Origin: an uncultured bacterium
GTDB taxonomy: Bacteria > Pseudomonadota > Gammaproteobacteria > Burkholderiales > Burkholderiaceae_E
NCBI GenBank assembly: GCA_903866395.1
Contig: CAIPNM010000054.1
Span: 1 to 35,277 of the forward strand
DNA length: 35,277 nt
Direction of reading: 5' to 3'
Shown: piece after piece, positions 15,329 to 23,859 of the stretch
Layout of the letters: every line of letters starts with the position of its first letter
Numbering within the stretch: position 1 is the stretch's first letter
Made by a program: the position numbers and the translations under genes
Notes under the pieces: generated by a model
What the model was told of the DNA's origin: nothing
The model's input: the letters and a program-made list of their open reading frames with translations, nothing else
Database searches by the model: none

Positions 15329-16210
15329 ATGATGGATCCCCTCGATCATCTGGAAGACCCTGCCGAGCAGCGTCCAAACCTGGCTGCGGAGTCGTTTGCA
15401 GGACGAACCGTGCTGGTGGTGGGGGGCGGTGGCAGTATCGGCGCCGCCTGTGCGTGGCTTGCTGCGAGGCTGGGCGCAAAGGTCATCATTGCCGGCCGCA
15501 AGGCCGAAAAGCTGCAGGCGGTGGTGAGCGCCATGGCGGGGCGGGATCTCGCTTGTCAGGCCTTCACGGTCGATATTCGCGAGCGGGCTGCGGTGGAGTC
15601 CCTCTTCGATCAGGTCAATGAAAGCGGGCCCCCCGACGTGGTGATTCAAAGCGCGGGCGGCCAATATCCGTCGCCCGCCATCGATATTGCCGAGAAGGGA
15701 TGGAACGCGGTGGTCAACACCAATCTCACCGGCAGTTTCAATGTGATGCAGTGCGCCGCCAGACGTTGGCGGGATGCGGGCCGCGGCGGAAGTCTGGTCA
15801 ATATCGTGGTCTCGCCGCGCGGGCTGCACGGCGTTGCGCATACGGTGGCGGCGCGTGCTGGCGTGGTGGCTTTCAGTGAAGCGGTGGCGGTCGAGTGGGC
15901 GCCGCTGGGCATTCGGGTGAACTGCATCGCGCCTGGCGTCATCGTCTCTGCGGGCTGGGCGGTTTATCGGCCCGAGGTCCGCGCGCTCTATCAGAACGCC
16001 AACCCCATGCGAGAGGCCGGCACGCCCTGGCAGATTGCTGAAGCGGCGTTGTTCGTTGGCGGGCCGGCGGGTGCTTTCATCACCGGCGAGACGCTCGAGG
16101 TGAGTGGCGGCGGGCCACTTTGGGGCGAGGGCTGGACAGTACCCAAGCCGGAATGGTTCAAGGAAGCCACGCGCGCGCTTGATGCCGGCGGCGTTTCCGA
16201 CCCCTCATGA
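15329..16210 (+). CDS. SDR-family protein lacking the catalytic Tyr and Lys
   Basis: A 293-residue Rossmann-fold protein of the short-chain dehydrogenase/reductase family, closest in pattern to 2,4-dienoyl-CoA-reductase-like members. The nucleotide site is intact (VGGGGSIG, residues 31-38; SAGG at 108-111), as is the conserved GIRVNCIAPG near 194-203. At the place of the YxxxK active site it reads HTVAARAGV: Lys is replaced by R176 and the Tyr position by T172. ATGs at 15329 and 15332 are both possible; a 20-residue leader precedes the fold. It lies between the VOC/Bug chimera and the Bug gene, apparently in one operon. It may reduce an enoyl/dienoyl thioester by a different mechanism or have lost activity. 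Confidence 0.82.
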   Translation: MMDPLDHLEDPAEQRPNLAAESFAGRTVLVVGGGGSIGAACAWLAARLGAKVIIAGRKAEKLQAVVSAMAGRDLACQAFTVDIRERAAVESLFDQVNESGPPDVVIQSAGGQYPSPAIDIAEKGWNAVVNTNLTGSFNVMQCAARRWRDAGRGGSLVNIVVSPRGLHGVAHTVAARAGVVAFSEAVAVEWAPLGIRVNCIAPGVIVSAGWAVYRPEVRALYQNANPMREAGTPWQIAEAALFVGGPAGAFITGETLEVSGGGPLWGEGWTVPKPEWFKEATRALDAGGVSDPS

Positions 16211-16238
16211 GTTCATGATCTTTGTTAAGGAGTCTCTC

Positions 16239-17267
16239 ATGCTGAAGTCCATGACATCCAATGCACGCTCAACGGTTTGTAGGGTGCGACGTGCGGGCGG
16301 TACGGCCGCGGTGGCAGCGCTCGCGGCGATTCAGGCCGCAGGCTGGCTCGCTGCGTCGGTCTCGGTGTCGGTTGCGCTCGCGCAGCCCGTCACGCGGGTG
16401 GTCGTGCCCGCGCCGGTGGGCGGCGGTACCGACGTGTTTTTTCGCCTCGTCGGCAAGGAGGCTGAGCCGTTTCTCAAAAATCAGTTGATCGTTGCCAATG
16501 TGGGCGGTGCGGGCGGCACGATCGGGGTGGGGCAGGTGGTCAATGCCCGGCCTGACGGACTCACACTGGCGGGCGTATGGAGCAGCCCGCTCACCGCCTC
16601 GCCGCATTCCATGAAAGCGAGCTATACGGTCGATGACTACGTGCCAGTGATTCATCTGTCGCAGGCGCCGTATGTGTTCTGTGTCCTGGCGGATTTTCCG
16701 GCGCGCGACGGTCGAGCCCTGATCGAAGAACTCCGCCGCAATCCCGATCGCTACACCTATGGTAACGACGGTCTGGGGGGCACGGGGCATCTGGCGGCCG
16801 CCCGTATTTTTCGCGCGTTGGATGTAAAAGTGCGTGACGTGCCGTTCAAGGGAGCGGGTGAGACGCTCACCAATTTTCTTGGCGGGCATGTCTCAATCTA
16901 TGTGGGCTCCATCCCGCCTGTGATGCCAGCGGTGAAATCGGGCAAGGCGCGCTGTCTGCTGTCGAGCGCTGCTGATCGCTCGGCGGCCATGCCCGATGCG
17001 CTGGGGCTCCGCGATCTGGGGATCGCAGCCGAGCAAACCATGTTGTGGCGCGCCATCCTTGCACCGAAAGGCACGCCCCCCGCCGTGCTGTCGCACATCG
17101 AGCAGGCGTTCGAGGCGGCGATGAACACCCCCGCCACACGCCGCTACTGCGAGGACGCGGGCGAGCAGATCATGATCTTGAAGGGTGAGCCGCTCCGCGC
17201 GATGTTACGTGCCGAATACGATGCGCTGGGTGCAGTGGCCCGGTCGCTCAAGCTGGGTCCGCAATGA
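16239..17267 (+). CDS. Bug-type periplasmic solute-binding protein (tripartite tricarboxylate transporter family)
   Basis: A 342-residue exported binding protein. A long N-terminal region (RSTVCRVRRAGG, then a hydrophobic stretch ending ALAQP at about residue 48) serves as signal peptide. The mature part has family landmarks: VVVPAPVGGGTDVFFR, a GGAGGTIG loop that binds the substrate carboxylate, and VPFKGAGETLTNFLGG. AAGGAG lies six bases before the ATG at 16239. Bug proteins capture organic acids, often aromatic or dicarboxylic; no TctA/TctB membrane partner is present, which is common for Bug genes. It overlaps the LigI-like hydrolase by four bases, suggesting that the captured solute is related to that enzyme's pathway. 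Confidence 0.9.
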   Translation: MLKSMTSNARSTVCRVRRAGGTAAVAALAAIQAAGWLAASVSVSVALAQPVTRVVVPAPVGGGTDVFFRLVGKEAEPFLKNQLIVANVGGAGGTIGVGQVVNARPDGLTLAGVWSSPLTASPHSMKASYTVDDYVPVIHLSQAPYVFCVLADFPARDGRALIEELRRNPDRYTYGNDGLGGTGHLAAARIFRALDVKVRDVPFKGAGETLTNFLGGHVSIYVGSIPPVMPAVKSGKARCLLSSAADRSAAMPDALGLRDLGIAAEQTMLWRAILAPKGTPPAVLSHIEQAFEAAMNTPATRRYCEDAGEQIMILKGEPLRAMLRAEYDALGAVARSLKLGPQ

Positions 17268-18085
17268 TCGGCGAGATCGACGGTCACGCGCATGTGTTCG
17301 CGCCCGATTTACCGTTTGTCGAACCGCGCCGCTATACGCCGGGCTACGCAGCAACCGCCGAGCAATTCATCGCTCATCTTGATGCCAGCGGGCTGGCGGG
17401 TGGCCTCCTCACGCAGCCGAGCTTTCTTGGTACGGATAACCGGCACATGCTGGCGGCGGTCGCTCGCTACCCGGCGCGCTTGCGCGCTGTGGTGGTGGTC
17501 GATCCCGAGATCACCGATGCCGACCTTGACGGGCTCGCTTCACAAGGCGCAGTTGGCGTTCGGTTGAACCTCGAAGGGGTTTCCCTTCCCAACCTGTCGG
17601 TTGCCCCGTGGCCAGCGCTTTTCGCCCGTCTGGCTCGCCGTAATTGGCATGTAGAGATTCATCGGAAAGCGGTTGATCTGCCGGCAATTCTCGCGCCGCT
17701 TCTCGACTCTGGGGTACGCATCTGTATCGATCACTTCGGTCGACCCGACCCAGAGCGGGGCGCCGATGATCCAGGCTTTCTTGCCCTGCTTGATTCCGCG
17801 TCAACGGGCCGTGTCTGGGTCAAGGTTTCTGCGGCTTATCGGACCGGCGGCGTCGCTCGGGGCGAGGTGATTGCCCCGGGGCTGCTGGCGCGTCTTCTCC
17901 CCGCCTTTGGCCCGCAGCGCCTCATCTGGGCGAGCGACTGGCCCCACACCCAGCATGAGTCGCTCGTGACGCATCGTGAGTGCTGGATGGCGCTCGCGCG
18001 CTGGGCGGGCGATGAAGCGCTCGCACGCCGGATTCGAACCGAAGGCATGGTGTCGCTGCTCGAGGGTACAAGCCGTGCGGGGTGA
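17264..18085 (+). CDS. Amidohydrolase-family hydrolase, LigI (2-pyrone-4,6-dicarboxylate lactonase)-like
   Basis: A 273-residue TIM-barrel metal-dependent hydrolase of the amidohydrolase superfamily. The metal motif HAH is at residues 8-10 (DGHAHVF). Further signatures are TQPSFLGTDNRHML, VEIHRKA, CIDHFGRPD and the C-terminal WASDWPHTQHE, which together match the LigI/COG3618 group that opens lactones such as 2-pyrone-4,6-dicarboxylate. The ATG overlaps the Bug gene stop (ATGA). It is the last gene of the plus-strand group and faces the shikimate-dehydrogenase-like gene tail to tail. A lactonase step in aromatic ring-fission catabolism is likely; the exact lactone is not determined. Confidence 0.87.
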   Translation: MIGEIDGHAHVFAPDLPFVEPRRYTPGYAATAEQFIAHLDASGLAGGLLTQPSFLGTDNRHMLAAVARYPARLRAVVVVDPEITDADLDGLASQGAVGVRLNLEGVSLPNLSVAPWPALFARLARRNWHVEIHRKAVDLPAILAPLLDSGVRICIDHFGRPDPERGADDPGFLALLDSASTGRVWVKVSAAYRTGGVARGEVIAPGLLARLLPAFGPQRLIWASDWPHTQHESLVTHRECWMALARWAGDEALARRIRTEGMVSLLEGTSRAG

Positions 18086-18127
18086 TCGGACCGTCCGCCC
18101 CACGCGCAAGCCTTCGGCCGCCAACGA

Positions 18128-18961
18128 TCAGTAACTGACCCTCGCCACCTGTCGCAGATGCTCAGCCGTGGTGCTCGGCAGTCCGAAAAATTCGAGATAG
18201 GCGGGAATCTGCTCGAACAACATGTCGGTGCCGACCTGGGTGCGGCAGCCGCGTGCCTGCGCAGCCGCCAGAAACGCAGTGGTTTCGTGCTTCATGACCA
18301 CTTCGCCCACGAAGGTGTCTGCCGACAGACGAGCGACGTCAACCGGAAGCGGGTCACCATCGTTCATGCCGAGAGGGGAGGCGTTCACCACCAGATCGAA
18401 CTCCGCCGGATCGTTGTGGCCGGTGCCCACGTCGATCGCGGGATACTGCATGCGCAGCCGCGCTGCGAGTTGTGCCGCCGCGAGGGCGTTCACATCGAAT
18501 AGCGTGATCGCGCCCACGCCCGCGCCGGCAAGCGATGCCGCGATGGCGCTGCCAACTCCACCCGAGCCTACCACCAGCGCGCGGCGTCCAGCAGGATCAA
18601 ATCCCTTTCGAACGATCCCGCGCACGAACCCTGCGCCGTCAAACATGTCGCCCTCAAGTCGCCCGTCGGGTGTGCGGCGAACCGCGTTGCAGGCGCCCGC
18701 CACACGCACGGTAGCGGTGACCTGGTCGAGCAAACCCACCACCGAGACCTTGTGTGGCATGGTGATCAGGGCACCCATGATGTTGCCCAATGAAAACACC
18801 GCCTTGAGGAGCGCCTCGAAAGGCTGGGCAGTGCAGTCCATGGGTACCACCACAGCGTTGATCCCTGCGGCCTCGAAGTACGGGTTGTAAATCATCGGCG
18901 ACTTGAAGGTATGGGTCGGGTGGCCGATGTGGGCAATCAAGCGTGTGTGACCGTCGATCAC
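18128..18961 (-). CDS. Shikimate/quinate dehydrogenase-like oxidoreductase
   Basis: A 277-residue AroE-family enzyme. The substrate loop reads IGHPTHTFKSPMIYN, where the first shikimate-binding Ser of classical AroE is a Thr. The catalytic Lys (TMPHKV) and Asp (GDMFDGAGF) are kept. The NADP fold has GSGGVGSAIAASL, and NASPLGMNDGDPLPVD follows. The start is a GTG eight bases after the livF stop, with GAGAG upstream, so it is the last gene of the liv transcript. Its place with a transporter rather than aromatic biosynthesis genes suggests a catabolic dehydrogenase for shikimate, quinate or a related cyclohexane carboxylate, rather than the housekeeping aroE. Confidence 0.87.
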   Translation of the reverse strand: MIDGHTRLIAHIGHPTHTFKSPMIYNPYFEAAGINAVVVPMDCTAQPFEALLKAVFSLGNIMGALITMPHKVSVVGLLDQVTATVRVAGACNAVRRTPDGRLEGDMFDGAGFVRGIVRKGFDPAGRRALVVGSGGVGSAIAASLAGAGVGAITLFDVNALAAAQLAARLRMQYPAIDVGTGHNDPAEFDLVVNASPLGMNDGDPLPVDVARLSADTFVGEVVMKHETTAFLAAAQARGCRTQVGTDMLFEQIPAYLEFFGLPSTTAEHLRQVARVSY

Positions 18962-18969
18962 GGGGGCTC

Positions 18970-19752
18970 TCAGATGAAGGCCGTATCGGACGGCTGAGCG
19001 GGCTCGCCCAGGTGAGCGCCGCCCAGAAAGAGTCGCTCCATATTGGGATCAGCGAGTACGGCCTCGGCTGGCTTATGGAGCACCAGACGGCCGGACTCCA
19101 GCGCAATCGCATCGTCGGCGTAGCGAAGCGCGCTTTTTACGTTCTGCTCCACCATCAGCACCGTCGTGCCCTGGTCGGCGAGCTTGCGCAGCAGCTTGAA
19201 CACATCCTGAACCACGATCGGCGATAGCCCGATGGAGGGCTCATCAATCAGCATGACGCGCGGGCGCAGCAGCAGAGCCCGCCCGACCTCAAGCTGCTTC
19301 TGTTCACCGCCCGAGAGCGAGGCAGCGCGCGAATGAAGGCGCTCCTTCACGCGGGGGAAGAGCTCCAGCACCTCGGGAATCCGCTCGCGTGCGGTCTTCA
19401 TGCCCAGTGTGATGCCGCCCAACTCCAGATTTTCGTAGACGCTCAACTTGCCAAACAGGTTGCGGCCTTGCGGGACAAAGGCGATGCCCTGTGCGAGGAG
19501 CGCTGAGGGTGCGGTGCCGGTGATGTCGCGGCCGTCGAGCCGGATGCAGCCCTGCCGGGGTTTCAAGAGCCCGAACAGTGTTTTCAGAACGGTGGATTTA
19601 CCCGCGCCGTTTGGTCCGATCAGAAGCGTGATGCTGCCGGCCCGAACCGAAAACGAGAGGTTATTAAGGATCATGAAGTCCTTGTAGCCAGCCACGACGT
19701 CATGAAACTCGATGCAGTACGGGGCATTGTTCGGGTTCAAGGGCTCGGTCAC
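18970..19752 (-). CDS. livF: Branched-chain-type ABC transporter ATP-binding protein LivF
   Basis: A 260-residue ABC ATPase. Walker A is GPNGAGKST (residues 46-54), the signature is LSGGE (146-150), and Walker B is VMLIDEP followed by the SIGLSP segment typical of LivF. It powers the LivHM permease. The start is a GTG; no better ATG precedes the fold. Unlike the other liv junctions, which overlap by four bases, it is separated from livG by 80 bases with a very C-rich transcript. Its neighbours show it serves the livK-encoded binding protein. The substrate could be an amino acid or, as in many betaproteobacterial copies next to catabolic genes, an aromatic acid. Confidence 0.95.
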   Translation of the reverse strand: MTEPLNPNNAPYCIEFHDVVAGYKDFMILNNLSFSVRAGSITLLIGPNGAGKSTVLKTLFGLLKPRQGCIRLDGRDITGTAPSALLAQGIAFVPQGRNLFGKLSVYENLELGGITLGMKTARERIPEVLELFPRVKERLHSRAASLSGGEQKQLEVGRALLLRPRVMLIDEPSIGLSPIVVQDVFKLLRKLADQGTTVLMVEQNVKSALRYADDAIALESGRLVLHKPAEAVLADPNMERLFLGGAHLGEPAQPSDTAFI

Positions 19753-19777
19753 GGTGGGTCTCGGCGGCCTGTTCGGT

Positions 19778-19807
19778 GGGGGTGCGGGTGGGGGTGAGGG
19801 GGGGGGG
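19778..19807 (+). other. G-quadruplex-forming motif between livG and livF
   Basis: The plus strand reads G5-TGC-G3-T-G5-TGA-G10, four G tracts with loops of three, one and three bases, which fits the standard quadruplex pattern. It is on the template strand of the liv operon, in the only junction without gene overlap. It may slow transcription and lower livF output; this is untested. Confidence 0.5.
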
Positions 19808-19832
19808 CGTTGCGACGTATCGGGCCGTGGGG

Positions 19833-20609
19833 TCAGTTGCCCAGGTAGGCGTCCAGAACCGCGCGGTTCGATCGGATTTCCTCGGGCGTGCCCACCGCGA
19901 GCACGGTTCCCTCAACCATCACCATGATCCGATGGCACAGATCCATCACGAAATCCATGTTGTGCTCGATCACCACGAAACTGCCCCGACGGTCGCGGTT
20001 CAATTCTTTCAGCAGCCGGCTGATGCCGCCCACCAGCGATGGATTCACCCCCGCACAGGGTTCATCGAGCAGCACCAGATCAGGCTCGCTCATGAACGCC
20101 ATGGCGATGTCGACCAGCTTCTGCTGGCCGTAGCTGAGTTCGCCCGCTTTGCGGTCAGCTACGTGCCGGATGCGGAACTGATCGATCAGTGCGTCGGCGC
20201 GTGCGCCCAGACCTGAATCCGAGGGCGCGAACATCCGCGAGAATAGGCTGCCCTGGTGTTCCTGTGCAGCCACGATCAGGTTGTCTCGTACCGTCATTCG
20301 CCCAAAGACCTGCAGCGTCTGAAAGGTTCGGCCTACCCCGCGGCGGCTGAGTTCTAGCGGGCCCAGTCGTGTGACGTCCTCGCCCTTCAATTGAATCCGG
20401 CCACTGTCGGGGGTGATTTGGCCCAGCATGCTGTTGAAGAGCGTGGTTTTGCCCGACCCGTTGGGTCCGATCACACCGAAAATTTCCCCGGGGCGAACCT
20501 CGAACGATACGCCGTCGACGGCGCGGATGGCGCCATAGTGTTTACGGATGTCGGTGACCTGGATGACCGGTGTGTTTGCTGCGCCGGGGGTTTGATGGGC
20601 AGACGTCAT
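19833..20609 (-). CDS. livG: Branched-chain-type ABC transporter ATP-binding protein LivG
   Basis: A 258-residue ABC ATPase with Walker A GPNGSGKTT (residues 48-56), signature LSYGQQK and Walker B LVLLDEPCAGVNP. The insertion RRGVGRTFQTLQVF is the LivG-type Q-loop region. It pairs with LivF under the LivHM permease in the inner membrane. Its ATG overlaps the livM stop by four bases. An N-terminal tail of about 14 polar residues precedes the fold. Confidence 0.95.
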   Translation of the reverse strand: MTSAHQTPGAANTPVIQVTDIRKHYGAIRAVDGVSFEVRPGEIFGVIGPNGSGKTTLFNSMLGQITPDSGRIQLKGEDVTRLGPLELSRRGVGRTFQTLQVFGRMTVRDNLIVAAQEHQGSLFSRMFAPSDSGLGARADALIDQFRIRHVADRKAGELSYGQQKLVDIAMAFMSEPDLVLLDEPCAGVNPSLVGGISRLLKELNRDRRGSFVVIEHNMDFVMDLCHRIMVMVEGTVLAVGTPEEIRSNRAVLDAYLGN

Positions 20610-21598
20610 GCGCGTGCCCCCTTGCCGATCGCAGCCGCTGCTGCTGCCCGGGCGGTGGATGCTTCGCGGGCCTCGCGCCGGGCCCGCAACCGGTCTGGGA
20701 TCGACAGCAGGCCGTCAGGTAACCAGATCATGAGCAGAACCACTGCGGCACCGAATACAAACAGATACCAGCCCTGCGCAAAACGCAGCCACTCGGGCAA
20801 CACCACACCCACCGCCGAGCCCAGCACCGGCCCCAGGAAATAGCCTGGGCCGCCCACCACCACCATGAGGTACATCATGATCGAGGCATGGACCGTAAAG
20901 AGGGCGGGATCAATGAACTGAACCTGCGAGGCATAAAGTCCGCCCGCCATGCCGGCGTAGGCCGCGCCGATTGCAAAGCTGAGCAGCGTGTAGCGGCGGG
21001 TGTCGATGCCAAGGCTTTCAGCCCGGATCGGATTGTCGCGGAGCGCCGTGAACGCCTTTCCCCAGGGAGAGCGAAGGAGCGCGGCGAGGAGCGCAGCCAG
21101 AATCAACGTCACCACCAGCACGAAGAAATAGTAGGCGAGGTTGCCATCGAGGCTGAAGCCTGCGATCGATGGGCGTGCAATGTTGTTGATACCGAAGTTG
21201 CCGCCGGTGAGCCACTCCTCGTTACGCATCACCAGCCAGATCGCGGTGTTAAAGCCGAGCGTGGCAAACGCCAGATAGATGGTCTGCACGCGAAGCGCCG
21301 GAAAGCCCACCACCAGCCCGGTACCAAAGCAGATGAGGGCCGCAAGCGGAAGCCCGATCCAGAAACTGATCCCCGCTTTCAGCAGAATCGCAACCGTGTA
21401 AGCGCCAATCCCGAAGAAGGCGGCATGACCGAGCGACTTCTGCCCCGCATAGCCCACGGTCAGATTCAGGCCCATGGTGGCGATGATGAACACCAGCCAG
21501 GTGGTGAAAATATGAATGCCGTAATTCTTTAGAAAATTAGGCACCACGAGGAAGAGCGCGAGCACCGCAATGCCGATCAGACCGTTGAGGCGCGTCAT
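20606..21598 (-). CDS. livM: Branched-chain-type ABC transporter permease LivM
   Basis: A 330-residue inner-membrane permease with about ten hydrophobic segments. Family landmarks are GLNLTVGYAGQKSLGHAAFF, FPALRVQTIYLAFATLGF, the ATPase-coupling loop ALRDNPIRAESLGID and MVVVGGPGYFLGPVLG. It pairs with LivH. It overlaps both livH and livG by four bases. The C-terminal 30 residues are an Arg/Ala-rich cytoplasmic tail. Confidence 0.95.
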   Translation of the reverse strand: MTRLNGLIGIAVLALFLVVPNFLKNYGIHIFTTWLVFIIATMGLNLTVGYAGQKSLGHAAFFGIGAYTVAILLKAGISFWIGLPLAALICFGTGLVVGFPALRVQTIYLAFATLGFNTAIWLVMRNEEWLTGGNFGINNIARPSIAGFSLDGNLAYYFFVLVVTLILAALLAALLRSPWGKAFTALRDNPIRAESLGIDTRRYTLLSFAIGAAYAGMAGGLYASQVQFIDPALFTVHASIMMYLMVVVGGPGYFLGPVLGSAVGVVLPEWLRFAQGWYLFVFGAAVVLLMIWLPDGLLSIPDRLRARREAREASTARAAAAAAIGKGARA

Positions 21599-22470
21599 AC
21601 CTTGCGCTCCTCTCGGGTACCTAGCAGCCCCTGGGGCTTGAACAGGATCACCACCATGAACAGGATCAGCGCGACCGCGTCTTTGTAGGCGGGCGAGATG
21701 TAAGCGGCTGCCAGGTTTTCACAAGCCCCCACGATCAACCCGCCGAGCAGCGCGCCCCGGGAGTTGTTGAAGCCGCCGATGATCGCAGCAAAAAATGCTT
21801 TGGTACCCAGCCCCTCTCCCATATCGAACTTGGCGAGGTAAGTGGGCGTGACCAGGAGCGCTGCGGCGGCTGCCAGCACAGCATTGATGGCGAAGGTATA
21901 AAAAATCATGCGCGGTACGTTAATGCCGAGCACCGTTGCGCTTTCGGCATTCTGTGCCACAGCCTGCATGGCACGGCCAGTGACGGTGCGCGATAACCAG
22001 GCCTGCACCGCAAACACCAGGAGCAGTGCAAACACAAAGGTGCCGATGTCGCTACCCGACACGGTGACCCCCGCAATCTCATAGACCTTGTCGGGAAACA
22101 CCTGCGGAAACGGCTGGGGCTCGGCGCTGTAACCAGCTCGTACGAGGTTACGCATCGCGATGGACAGACCGATGGTGGCCACCACGATAGGCATCATGCC
22201 GTACCGAAAGAGCGGGTCGACCAGGCCGCGTTTGAAGGCCCAGCCCTGCACCAGCACCGATACCGCGCAGCTGGCGAGAAACGCGATCCAGAGGGGCACG
22301 CCGGCATGCAGCATGACGACCATGGAGAAGGCCGGCAACATCACGAACTCACCCTGGGCAAAATTGATCGTGCCCGAGGCCTGCCAGAGCAGCGTGAAGC
22401 CGAGCGCCGCGAGCGCATAAATGCAGCCCGTAGCCATGCCGCTGAAGAGCAGCTGGATGAAATCTGTCAT
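21595..22470 (-). CDS. livH: Branched-chain-type ABC transporter permease LivH
   Basis: A 291-residue inner-membrane permease. It opens with LLFSGMATGCIYALAALGFT and contains QASGTINFAQGEFVML, both classical LivH signatures. The coupling loop MQAVAQNAESATVLGINV is intact, followed by KAFFAAIIGGFNNSRGALLG. About eight to nine hydrophobic segments are present. It is separated from livK by about 106 bases containing a strong stem-loop, so its level is probably lower than that of the binding protein. Confidence 0.95.
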   Translation of the reverse strand: MTDFIQLLFSGMATGCIYALAALGFTLLWQASGTINFAQGEFVMLPAFSMVVMLHAGVPLWIAFLASCAVSVLVQGWAFKRGLVDPLFRYGMMPIVVATIGLSIAMRNLVRAGYSAEPQPFPQVFPDKVYEIAGVTVSGSDIGTFVFALLLVFAVQAWLSRTVTGRAMQAVAQNAESATVLGINVPRMIFYTFAINAVLAAAAALLVTPTYLAKFDMGEGLGTKAFFAAIIGGFNNSRGALLGGLIVGACENLAAAYISPAYKDAVALILFMVVILFKPQGLLGTREERKV

Positions 22471-22526
22471 GCGGGTAGGGGGGAAGGGAGGGGCCGCGCG
22501 CTGCTCGGGCGCGCGGGGAGCGGCTT

Positions 22527-22561
22527 CCCGAACAGCGGCCTGGGTGAGGCCGCGTTCGGGG
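22527..22561 (-). terminator. Stem-loop between livK and livH
   Basis: CCCGAACAGCGGCCT and AGGCCGCGTTCGGG pair along 14 bases with a single bulge and a five-base loop. The structure begins about 16 bases after the livK stop on the transcribed strand and has no T run. It fits a partial terminator or 3'-end stabiliser that raises livK mRNA over the permease mRNA, a usual arrangement in ABC importer operons. Confidence 0.5.
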
Positions 22562-22576
22562 AGGGCGCCGACGCGC

Positions 22577-23713
22577 TTACTGTTTCTTTACCAGGCCTGC
22601 GGGCGGCAGCGTGGCCACCACTTCCGGGCGCCCGTTTTTCACCTCGACCATGAAGCTTTCACGATCGAGGTCGCCTTTGTCGTCAAAGCAGACGTCCATC
22701 AGGATGCCGGGGTGCTGTTTGGCGCTGAAGCAGCTGTTACGAAGCGCCTCGGCCGTGGCCTTCCGATCGACCTTGCCGGCTTTTTCGATGGCGGCCTTCA
22801 GGATGTACACCCCGGTGTAGCCCTTGACACCATTGTGGTCGGAGTCGCTCTTGTATTCGGCTTTGTATTTCGCGCCGAAGGCCTTGAGCTGCGGCGCATC
22901 AACGGTGAGACCAACATGCGCCTGCGCGCCATTGGCCGCCTCGCCTGCGAGCTCAACAACTTTCTGGCCGGTGAGCGTGGTTTCCCCGATCACCATTTTC
23001 TTCACGCCCTGCTTGCGCAGCTCGCGCAGCAGTCGGGCGGACTCCTCTTCGTTCACGTAAGCGAAAATCGCCTCGGCGTCGCTTTGCTTGGCGCGCAGCA
23101 CCGCCGCCGAGAAGTCGACCTGGCCGGCGTCGGTCGAAATATCGGCCACCACCTTGGTGGGCGAGTTCGCCATCAGTTTCATGAGCGTGTCGCGCCCGCC
23201 TTTGCCGAAATCATTGTTCACGTAAATGATCGCGACCGATTTCGCCTTCTCGTTGATGAAGCGCGCGAGCTTGGGGAAGGCGATGGTCTGGCCAAACGAG
23301 GTGCGAAACACGTAGGGGTTGCCCTGCTGGGTGATGGAGGCCGCCTCGCCGCCCGTGAAGTTGGGAATCTCGCCGCGCCGCGATTCAGCCATCGACACCA
23401 TGATGGAGCCCGAGTAAACCGGCCCAAAGATGGCGAATGCATTGTTGTCAACGGCCTTCTGAGTGAGGCCCTTCGCGACACCGGGGTTGGTCTGGGTATC
23501 TTCCGTGGTGTAGGCAACTTTTCGGCCCAGAATGCCACCCGACGCATTGATTTCTTTGATCGCGAGTTCAACGCCGTTCTTGAATAGCGTGCCCGCGGTG
23601 GTTCCCGGGCCCGACAGTTCAACGATATTGGCGATGCGGATGTCCTGCGCGTGGACAACGCCTGTGGCAGCGAGTGCCGCTGCGATTGCAAGAGTTCTGA
23701 AGGCTGGGTTCAT
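22577..23713 (-). CDS. livK: Periplasmic substrate-binding protein of the Liv-type ABC transporter
   Basis: A 378-residue type I periplasmic binding protein. The signal peptide is about residues 1-22 (AAALAATGVVHAQ). The mature protein begins DIRIANIVELSGPGTTAGT and contains GVELAIKEINASGGILGRK, the usual family start, then IFGPVYSGS and GVKGYTGVYILKAAIEKAG. Two cysteines near the end probably form the usual disulfide. GGAG lies seven bases before the ATG at 23713. The family also binds aromatic acids and amides, and the surrounding catabolic genes make an aromatic or alicyclic carboxylate plausible. Confidence 0.93.
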   Translation of the reverse strand: MNPAFRTLAIAAALAATGVVHAQDIRIANIVELSGPGTTAGTLFKNGVELAIKEINASGGILGRKVAYTTEDTQTNPGVAKGLTQKAVDNNAFAIFGPVYSGSIMVSMAESRRGEIPNFTGGEAASITQQGNPYVFRTSFGQTIAFPKLARFINEKAKSVAIIYVNNDFGKGGRDTLMKLMANSPTKVVADISTDAGQVDFSAAVLRAKQSDAEAIFAYVNEEESARLLRELRKQGVKKMVIGETTLTGQKVVELAGEAANGAQAHVGLTVDAPQLKAFGAKYKAEYKSDSDHNGVKGYTGVYILKAAIEKAGKVDRKATAEALRNSCFSAKQHPGILMDVCFDDKGDLDRESFMVEVKNGRPEVVATLPPAGLVKKQ

Positions 23714-23859
23714 GAAAGTCTCCGTGACAAGAATTCGGGGTCGGACGGGCCCACCTGGCTTGGTCGTTGGGGGTCGCCGGTCTGTCTGAGCAGGCGCGAC
23801 TTTATAGCTTTTTTGCGTCAGCCGGGACAGCCCGCGGGAACCTGAGGCGCGATCATTGA

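Noticed and set aside
22421-23587. Long plus-strand open frame opposite livK
   Set aside because: It is antisense to a clearly recognisable binding-protein gene, has no family signature, and is explained by high GC content keeping complementary frames open.
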